Source: RGIG5270 sp045657185 (GTDB lineage: Bacteria; Verrucomicrobiota; Lentisphaeria; Victivallales; Victivallaceae). From it: a DNA stretch of 11,453 nt. Positions 5,972 through 11,453 of the stretch are shown piece after piece. A program made the translations under genes and the position numbers. The DNA lies in contig JAZOSO010000102.1 in the NCBI GenBank assembly GCA_045657185.1, forward strand, positions 1 through 11,453. The letters run 5' to 3'. Each line of letters opens with the position of its first letter. Position 1 is the stretch's first letter. The notes beneath the pieces were generated by a model. That model was not told the origin of the DNA. It made no database searches and saw only the letters and a list, made by a program, of their open reading frames with translations.

Positions 5972-7246
5972 TTATTCTCCGGGGCTGTTTGCAGGCATCA
6001 AAAGGAGTTTTATGATTACGACAAGCAAAAATATTCCGGCGAGGGCAAGCACACTCCACATTAAATAACGGATGATTTTTTCTTTCGGCAGTTCCGGGTC
6101 ATAAAAAGTACATTTTTCCGCATTGCTTAAAGTGTAAAAACTGTGTTCGCTGAAAAGGAGTTTGTCAGCATATTTTTCAATGTCATAATTTTTTCCTGCC
6201 GCATTGCCGCCGTAATAAATCTTTAAATCATTGTTGTTGACTTTTTCTGCAAGAATGATTTTATCGGGAGCTTCCCAGATGAGTCTTATATTTTTCAACG
6301 GAGCATTATCGCCGTTGAGAATGTTCAGATAAATCTTATCGGCACGGCGGCCGCGCAGGAAGATTTTTTCATTGTCATTTGATACGGCAAATCCGATAAT
6401 GGCGGAAGTTTTGCCGTTTTTATTGATAAATTCAAGTTTTGCAGGACGGGAATAGTGTTTGTCATCGGCTTTGACAGTCAGAGACTCCAGCGGCACATTG
6501 TCAGCCTCAATGATTATGAGCGTATCGGATGAGTTGATATCGGCGCGGTTAACATGGGGTAAATTTATATTTACCATGCGTTTTTTGCCGAGAGTGTCAT
6601 CTTTGACGGTTATTTTTTTGATGTTGAACTCTTCAGTGCGGATGTTTTTTTCAACTTTTCTGTCGTGACTGCTGACAACTTCGGTTCTGACAGTCAAATC
6701 TTTATGTTCAATAAAGCTGTTGATTGTAATAAGCAATTTTTTTGCTTTTATTGTTTTGAATTTTATTGCAGGCGTACCGTACAGTTTGCCGTAACGGTAC
6801 AATTTCAAATTATCATCTTTGCGGACGGTTTTGCCGTTGCTGTCAAAAAAAGTTATTGAGATTTTTTTGTCGAAATTTTTATTGTCGGTATCAAATTCAA
6901 TAGAGTTGACGGATTCTTCACGGTCCAAAGTCAATTCTATTTCAGCTGTATTCTTTTTGATGTTCCGCCTGAAATCAGTGATTTTTGCAGTATATTCTCT
7001 TCCGCCTGCAATCTCTGTATCCCGTACGGCAAACGGAACTTTATTGCCTTTGCTGTCAAGTATCAGAATATTTGAGTAATCATTATTGGTATGGCGATAG
7101 AGTTCATTGTCAAATTTAATCGCAATGGTCTCTGATTTTTTGCCGTCTGATTTTGCCTGACGCACAAAGCGGTACTCTTTCAATTCACTTTCTGCAAAAA
7201 GCACAAATATAAACAGCAATAAAAACGATACTGCAAATTTTTTCAT
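5972..7246 (-). CDS. DUF3999 family protein
   Basis: A 424-aa protein with a signal peptide (about 1-20, MKKFAVSFLLLFIFVLFAES), a long beta-rich exported region, and one membrane helix near the C-terminus (about 394-415) with a short cytoplasmic tail. This layout, and the gene's position directly after a DUF2339 gene, match the DUF3999 family, whose function is unknown. Its start codon overlaps the DUF2339 stop in ATGA, and GGAGGT lies seven bases upstream, so the two are translationally coupled and are likely partners. Assignment rests on layout and context more than on a single motif. Confidence 0.75.
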   Translation of the reverse strand: MKKFAVSFLLLFIFVLFAESELKEYRFVRQAKSDGKKSETIAIKFDNELYRHTNNDYSNILILDSKGNKVPFAVRDTEIAGGREYTAKITDFRRNIKKNTAEIELTLDREESVNSIEFDTDNKNFDKKISITFFDSNGKTVRKDDNLKLYRYGKLYGTPAIKFKTIKAKKLLITINSFIEHKDLTVRTEVVSSHDRKVEKNIRTEEFNIKKITVKDDTLGKKRMVNINLPHVNRADINSSDTLIIIEADNVPLESLTVKADDKHYSRPAKLEFINKNGKTSAIIGFAVSNDNEKIFLRGRRADKIYLNILNGDNAPLKNIRLIWEAPDKIILAEKVNNNDLKIYYGGNAAGKNYDIEKYADKLLFSEHSFYTLSNAEKCTFYDPELPKEKIIRYLMWSVLALAGIFLLVVIIKLLLMPANSPGE

Positions 7247-9051
7247 TTTCTGACCTCCGGGAAGCGTTTGCGGAAAATTATGTAGGCGGCGGCACCGCCG
7301 AGAAAAAGTATGCCTGTCAGCAAAAATGCAATTACTTTGTGTAAAGTATTCAATCCTGCAATGTCAAGTATGTATATTTTGACGAGACACCCGATAAACA
7401 ACAGCAGACTTGACGCACGGAGAATGCTGTAATTTTTGCGAATACCTGTAATCAGCAGCATACAGGCAAGCACCGCCCACCAGACAGATAGACCGCCGTG
7501 ACGGAAGTCATACAGAACTTTGCATTTTTCAAGATTGCGGAAAACTTCCACTGAACTATAAATCAAAAATGCAATACCGCCGATGGCAAAAAATAATTTC
7601 TTTGCCTCAATTGCTAATTTTTCCTGATTTTTCATAAGCACAAAACCAGACGCCAGCAATGCCGCCGTAAACATGCCGCCCCTGAAAAAGCGGTTTACAA
7701 TTCCACTGTCAAAAACATAGTGAGGACAGCTCATCATTGCAAGAAATGCCGCCGCAAAAACCAGACTTCCGAGTATCAGCAGAGTTTTGAATTTACTGCG
7801 GCTGAAACTGAAAATCAGCACAAATGCAAGCCATGAAAAACAGCTTGAAACAGCACCTTCATTTTTTATGGCAAGCGGTACTGCCGTAATTAGCGCAACG
7901 ATTGACGCCGCCAGAAAAGCGGGAAGAAGTCTGCTCCCATCGTTACGCTTTTTGAGAAGAAAAATCCCTTCACTCAATGCTGCGGCAGAAATAATTATTG
8001 CAAATGCCGCCGCCGCAAAATTTTCATATTTGCTGTTGAGCGCAGAAAAAATTATATTGATTCCGAGCAGTAAAGTCAATGCACAGGACAAAATCGGCAG
8101 CAGCCATTCCGTAAGTCCGAAAATTGCAGTTTTTTTGCGTATGACAGGAATCATGGAAAAGACAATGAAATTGGCAAACAACATTCCGACACACCGCAAA
8201 TCATCGGATGTTAAACAAAATTTATTAAAAGCCGCAACTGTAATAATGCAGCTCAAAACAAACGCCATAGCTTCCAGACTGCGCCAGCGGTAAATTCTTG
8301 ATGCAATCAGCACTCCTGCTGAGATGATTGTAATGTATGTGAGCAGAAAAAACAGATTGCCGCTGTTGTTTGAGAGTATTACAGGTGTAAGATATCCGCC
8401 CGCACAGCCGATCAGTGCAATCGGGAGCAGATTGAATTTGACCGCTGTCAGCATGGAAACAATTGTCGCAAGTACCATAATTGCAAACGCCGCACCAACA
8501 GGTATGATTTGATAGAGTTTAAAACCTGCAAATGCCCCCATATAAAAAGTTACGATACCGGCAGATAATATCCCGATTGCCAGTATGTGAAAGCGTTTAT
8601 TCAGCATAGTCAGCCCGGCGGCGAACATTCCGACAGCGGCAAGAAAAGTCATAATTATACGCACTGTCGGACTTACAAGATTATTTTCAATAGAGTATTT
8701 GAGGAAAAATCCGACTGCGCACAAAAGTATCAGAATTCCCGCACGGCTGAGCCATGTCGTTGCCGCCGCATACTCTTTGGAAACGCCGTCACGGTGAATT
8801 CCGTAACAGAACCAGTAACGGAATTTATTCCATTTTTCCTCTGATTTATCAATTTTTTGTTCAACAGTTGTCTGTTTTTCAGGGGCATGGGAGAGGGGCG
8901 TTTCAATTTGCAGAGGAGTTTCAGCAGTATTTTTTTTATCCTCTTTCAACAAGTTTTTTTTCAATAAATTTTCTATACGGTTGAGCTTGCTGTGCAGGAA
9001 AAACACTGATATCAGTAAAAATAAAAGGATAATAAAATTGAATTCTTCCAT
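7243..9051 (-). CDS. DUF2339 family multi-pass membrane protein
   Basis: A 602-aa protein that starts with one helix (about 4-20), then a charged, coiled-coil-prone and Pro/Thr/Gln-rich linker (21-75). The body from about residue 100 is almost entirely hydrophobic, with around sixteen or more helices. The first body segment, TWLSRAGILILLCAVGFFLKYSIE-like (99-122) followed by VSPTVRI, is characteristic of DUF2339. The family is widespread, of unknown function, and often found next to DUF3999 genes, as here. AAAGGAG lies five bases before the ATG, and a near-consensus promoter lies just upstream, so it heads the unit with DUF3999. Length is somewhat below the larger members of the family. Confidence 0.85.
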   Translation of the reverse strand: MEEFNFIILLFLLISVFFLHSKLNRIENLLKKNLLKEDKKNTAETPLQIETPLSHAPEKQTTVEQKIDKSEEKWNKFRYWFCYGIHRDGVSKEYAAATTWLSRAGILILLCAVGFFLKYSIENNLVSPTVRIIMTFLAAVGMFAAGLTMLNKRFHILAIGILSAGIVTFYMGAFAGFKLYQIIPVGAAFAIMVLATIVSMLTAVKFNLLPIALIGCAGGYLTPVILSNNSGNLFFLLTYITIISAGVLIASRIYRWRSLEAMAFVLSCIITVAAFNKFCLTSDDLRCVGMLFANFIVFSMIPVIRKKTAIFGLTEWLLPILSCALTLLLGINIIFSALNSKYENFAAAAFAIIISAAALSEGIFLLKKRNDGSRLLPAFLAASIVALITAVPLAIKNEGAVSSCFSWLAFVLIFSFSRSKFKTLLILGSLVFAAAFLAMMSCPHYVFDSGIVNRFFRGGMFTAALLASGFVLMKNQEKLAIEAKKLFFAIGGIAFLIYSSVEVFRNLEKCKVLYDFRHGGLSVWWAVLACMLLITGIRKNYSILRASSLLLFIGCLVKIYILDIAGLNTLHKVIAFLLTGILFLGGAAAYIIFRKRFPEVRK

Positions 9052-9079
9052 AAAAACTCCTTTCTCACTTTTATACTAT

Positions 9080-9107
9080 ATTATATCACCTTTAAATTTT
9101 TTGTCAA
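9080..9107 (-). promoter_or_regulatory. Strong promoter of the DUF2339-DUF3999 unit
   Basis: On the minus strand, consensus TTGACA (9102-9107) and consensus TATAAT (9080-9085) are separated by 16 bases. The expected start is about 20-25 bases before the ATG at 9051. It faces away from the plus-strand genes. Confidence 0.75.
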
Positions 9108-9127
9108 GGAAAAAAGTCTGTTTGCAC

Positions 9128-9156
9128 TTGTAAAATTTTGAAATTAACTTTATATT
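9128..9156 (+). promoter_or_regulatory. Candidate promoter of the plus-strand secreted-protein genes
   Basis: TTGTAA (9128-9133) and TATATT (9151-9156) are spaced by 17 bases, placing a start about 35 bases before the ATG at 9198. The match is moderate in AT-rich DNA, so other positions cannot be excluded. Confidence 0.35.
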
Positions 9157-9197
9157 ATAAAAATTATTTGTATCAACTGATAAACACGGAGTTTTTT

Positions 9198-10001
9198 ATG
9201 TCAAGAATATTTTTTATTGCTGTATTGCTGTTTGGATTTATGCCGCTTTTCGGTTCCGAAATTGACCGCACATCGCAGGAGTTATTGCTCAAATCATGGC
9301 TTAATGCAGTAATCAGCAATGATGTTGACACTGTCTGGAACGCTCTTTCTCCCAAAACTCAGGAGGCGATAAAAAAGGAATATCCGTCACAGACAATGCC
9401 GCAGAAATGGTTCAGAGAGGTTCAGGAGGGGATTTGCAGATTTGCCGGAGTGAAGAATATTTCTGAATTGCGCAAAGATAAAGAAAAAATGCAAAAAGTT
9501 ATTGCAAAATATTATACTAAAGTAACTTTTGTTCAAGCAGGCAATATATGGCAGCTAAGCAGTCCGGTTGTAGAGGGAACTTTTTATACTCCGTCACCTG
9601 TGACGGCAAAAAAATCTCCTGTTGTACCATCTGAAAGAAAAAAAGCTGAAACTCCGGTTAAAATTGTCTCATCTGCGGTTGAATCCGAAAGTGAAAGATA
9701 TTCTGTTGCCCTGCGAGTTGTGCGGGCTGTTATTAAGAAGGATTTTGACGGTGTATGGCAGTGTATTGCACCATCCAACCGAACTCAGCTGATTGCCAAA
9801 TGCGGCAGTGAAGCAAAAGCGAAAAAAGATTCCTTTCTGCTGGTTGCTATGGGAGTTGCAGTATGCAGTCCGACAAAAGATATTCCGCAATCTCACGATG
9901 AGCAATCGGCAACAGCAGAAAAAATGGCAGAAAAAGAAAATGCTTTTGTAAATGAAAACGGCAAAGTTTATATCATTGCAGTTAAATATCCGAAAAAATA
10001 A
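9198..10001 (+). CDS. Secreted protein of unknown function with an internal duplication
   Basis: A 267-aa protein not recognised as a named family. A signal peptide covers about 1-19 (MSRIFFIAVLLFGFMPLFG). The mature protein has two similar segments: residues 29-61, with SWLNAVISNDVDTVWNALSP, and 169-202, with VVRAVIKKDFDGVWQCIAP. Each shares AVI-x2-D-x-D-x-VW-x3-P and is followed by a short strand at the end of its half. A Pro/Ser/Lys/Val-rich linker (131-165) separates them. This reads as two copies of a small periplasmic fold, possibly cystatin/NTF2-like (DUF4878-type), but that is a guess. The ATG at 9198 with CGGAG upstream is preferred to the in-frame TTG at 9138 because it gives a clean signal peptide. 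The phosphoesterase gene follows 86 bases later. Confidence 0.75.
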   Translation: MSRIFFIAVLLFGFMPLFGSEIDRTSQELLLKSWLNAVISNDVDTVWNALSPKTQEAIKKEYPSQTMPQKWFREVQEGICRFAGVKNISELRKDKEKMQKVIAKYYTKVTFVQAGNIWQLSSPVVEGTFYTPSPVTAKKSPVVPSERKKAETPVKIVSSAVESESERYSVALRVVRAVIKKDFDGVWQCIAPSNRTQLIAKCGSEAKAKKDSFLLVAMGVAVCSPTKDIPQSHDEQSATAEKMAEKENAFVNENGKVYIIAVKYPKK

Positions 10002-10087
10002 AGTTCAGCTTATTTTCTGTCACTTGATTTTTGTTTTTTCAGTGTTATTGTAAATTTCAGTTACTATTTCTATATAAGGAGGTTTTT

Positions 10088-11188
10088 ATGTTAAAAAAGT
10101 TGTTGATTCTGCTGTTGGCAAGTGTCAGTCCGTTTGTTGTATCCGGTGCCGCCGCTGTCAAAAAAGCTGAAGCTGTTTATAGTGCTCCCGCATTGGAAAA
10201 TCCGCAATCATGGACAATGGTAGTAGTCCCTGACGTTCAGGGTTATACCAAGCTCAAACGCAATTACGGTATTCTGGAAATTATGAATGCCTGGATTGTT
10301 GACAATCGTGTGCCTTTGCGCATTGAACAGGTGCTTTTTACCGGAGATTTGACCAATCGTAACGATTTGCCCATGCCTGACGGCGGCAACGATAGAATTT
10401 CCGAAGAACAGTGGAAAGCGTTTTCACGCGCCGCAGAGCGTCTGGACGGTGAATTGCCTTACATTCTCTGTACCGGCAACCATGACCACGGAGTGGCTTC
10501 TGCTGAAAACCGCCGTTCATTTTTCAGTAAATATTTTCCGACTGACCGCAATCCGCTGACCCGCCGTCAGCTTGTGGGCTGCAAAGCAAATGCTTTCGGT
10601 ATCAGCACACTTGAAAATGCGGCTTATGAATTTACCGCACCTCACCCTGACAATCGCAAATTTCTGGTTATCAGCTTGCAGTTCGCTCCTTCTAATGAAG
10701 ATTTGAAATGGGCTAAAAAGATTGCAGATATGCCCCGTTTCAAAGACCATATCGGAATTTTGCTGACTCACTCCTATCTTGATCGCAATGCCAAACGTAT
10801 TGTCAAAGAAAAATATGCTTTGAATAAAAAAGGCGGCAATACAGGAGAACAGATTTTTCAGAAACTCGTTTATCCTGCCAAAAATATCCGTTTTGTCGTT
10901 TGCGGTCATATTGCTGTACCTGATGAATGGGGAGGCGGTATCTCTTTTGCTATGGATAAAAATTCAAGCGGTAAAAGCGTCGCCCAGATGGCTTTTAATA
11001 CACAGGCAATCGGCGGCGGCTGGCATGGTTCAGGCGGTGACGGCTGGTTGAGACTTCTTGAGTTCATGCCTGATAAAAAAACTGTCAAGGCCCGCACCTT
11101 CTCACCTTTTTTTGCGCTCTCTCCCTCAACCCGTCATCTTGCATGGAAACATGATAAACTCAGCGAATTCACATTTGAGATTGAATAA
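10088..11188 (+). CDS. Secreted calcineurin-like metallophosphoesterase
   Basis: A 366-aa protein with a signal peptide (about 1-20) and a metallophosphoesterase domain. Metal-site motifs are in order: PDVQ (Asp49, Gln51), GD with a following Asn (Gly86-Asp87, Asn90), GNHD (130-133), THS (His228) and CGHI (His274). The first motif has Asp-x-Gln instead of the usual Asp-x-His, a variant known among extracellular bacterial members. These enzymes use two metal ions to hydrolyse phosphomonoesters or diesters; the substrate is unknown. The start at 10088 follows AAGGAGG by five bases; an upstream in-frame TTG (10031) is less likely. A terminator follows 32 bases after the stop. It probably shares a transcript with the preceding secreted-protein gene, as no terminator lies between them. 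Confidence 0.87.
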   Translation: MLKKLLILLLASVSPFVVSGAAAVKKAEAVYSAPALENPQSWTMVVVPDVQGYTKLKRNYGILEIMNAWIVDNRVPLRIEQVLFTGDLTNRNDLPMPDGGNDRISEEQWKAFSRAAERLDGELPYILCTGNHDHGVASAENRRSFFSKYFPTDRNPLTRRQLVGCKANAFGISTLENAAYEFTAPHPDNRKFLVISLQFAPSNEDLKWAKKIADMPRFKDHIGILLTHSYLDRNAKRIVKEKYALNKKGGNTGEQIFQKLVYPAKNIRFVVCGHIAVPDEWGGGISFAMDKNSSGKSVAQMAFNTQAIGGGWHGSGGDGWLRLLEFMPDKKTVKARTFSPFFALSPSTRHLAWKHDKLSEFTFEIE

Positions 11189-11220
11189 TAACATTTGACA
11201 CAAATATAAACTTATTTCTG

Positions 11221-11250
11221 CAGGGACAAATCATCTTGTCCCTGTTTTTT
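11221..11250 (+). terminator. Rho-independent terminator after the phosphoesterase
   Basis: A perfect 9-bp stem, CAGGGACAA (11221-11229) and TTGTCCCTG (11236-11244), encloses a six-base loop and is followed directly by six T. It closes the plus-strand unit. Confidence 0.92.
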
Positions 11251-11453
11251 GTTTCTTCAACATTTTGTCACATAAATTATATTTTATGAAGGTTGTAATT
11301 TGAGCTGTTGTGCCATTTTGAAGCAGGAGCTGTTCGTTGAATTTTTCTATGTTTTGAGCAGATAAAAGAGGAAGCCGGGAATAATGCTTACTGAAAATCT
11401 CTTGTTCCCCTCAAACGCATAATATTCGGGAGTCTTGCAACTCATATCTGTCG
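11251..11453 (-). other. Right-edge region, possible small or decayed minus-strand coding remnant
   Basis: No convincing gene is seen. On the minus strand a 32-codon frame starts at ATG 11445 (MSCKTPEYYAFEG...) and stops at 11347, without a clear ribosome binding site. In a second frame, 59 codons without a stop (11410-11234; contains NIEKFNEQLLLQNG) run into the terminator, and the same frame upstream is broken by TGA at 11411-11413. This could be the decayed end of a gene lying right of the window or chance. Neither product was recognised. Confidence 0.2.

Noticed and set aside
5942..5982. Dyad CCGGA-ATAAC / GTTAT-TCCGG after the DUF3999 stop as a terminator
   Set aside because: The arms are separated by uneven internal loops and no T-run follows on the minus strand, so a terminator is not supported.
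7787..8293. 168-codon plus-strand open frame opposite the DUF2339 gene
   Set aside because: It is a mirror of a long hydrophobic reading frame, giving an Ala/Lys/Ser-rich product with no recognisable domain or start signal.
9138..9197. Upstream TTG start for the duplicated secreted protein
   Set aside because: It would add 20 residues ahead of an obvious signal peptide, has no ribosome binding site, and overlaps the candidate promoter.
10048..10076. TTGTAA-17-TATATA as promoter of the phosphoesterase gene
   Set aside because: The predicted start would fall downstream of the ribosome binding site, leaving a leader of about five bases; cotranscription with the upstream gene is more likely.
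10031..10087. Upstream TTG start for the phosphoesterase
   Set aside because: The ATG at 10088 has an excellent AAGGAGG site and begins a typical signal peptide.
10517..10909. 130-codon minus-strand open frame opposite the phosphoesterase
   Set aside because: The plus strand encodes GNHD, THS and GH motifs here; the opposite frame has no start signal.

Overview
The window looks like chromosomal DNA of a Gram-negative bacterium. The evidence is two outer-membrane secretin-type proteins, several signal peptides, strong AGGAG-type ribosome binding sites, and a moderate to low GC content outside the first 170 bases. The atypical secretins together with a DUF2339/DUF3999 pair would fit the PVC group (Lentisphaerota/Verrucomicrobiota-like), but that placement is an inference and no marker gene is present. 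No mobile element, CRISPR array, tRNA or rRNA was seen.

Layout. Bases 1-170 hold a GC-rich run of hairpins without a gene. Bases 338-9051 carry seven genes, all on the minus strand. In transcription order they are: a DUF2339 multi-pass membrane protein and a DUF3999 protein (4-base overlap); a membrane-anchored alpha/beta hydrolase and an EamA/DMT-family transporter (15-base gap, with their own promoter); a lone FeoA protein; and two tandem secretin-like proteins (18-base gap), which end at a strong terminator. A divergent promoter region at 9052-9197 separates these from two plus-strand genes for secreted proteins: a protein of unknown function with an internally duplicated segment, and a calcineurin-like metallophosphoesterase followed by a clear terminator. 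The last 200 bases hold no convincing gene.

The most interesting signal is regulatory. Three copies of an 18-bp dyad, AATTAG-N6-CTAATT, occur within 560 bases: two upstream of feoA and one upstream of the secretin pair. The TTAG-N6-CTAA core matches the binding-site pattern of DtxR/IdeR/SirR/MntR-type metal-responsive repressors. This suggests that feoA and the secretin pair form one metal (probably iron) regulon, so the two secretin-like proteins may belong to a metal-limitation-induced envelope system rather than to a classical type II secretion or type IV pilus locus. No inner-membrane, ATPase or pilin partner is visible here.
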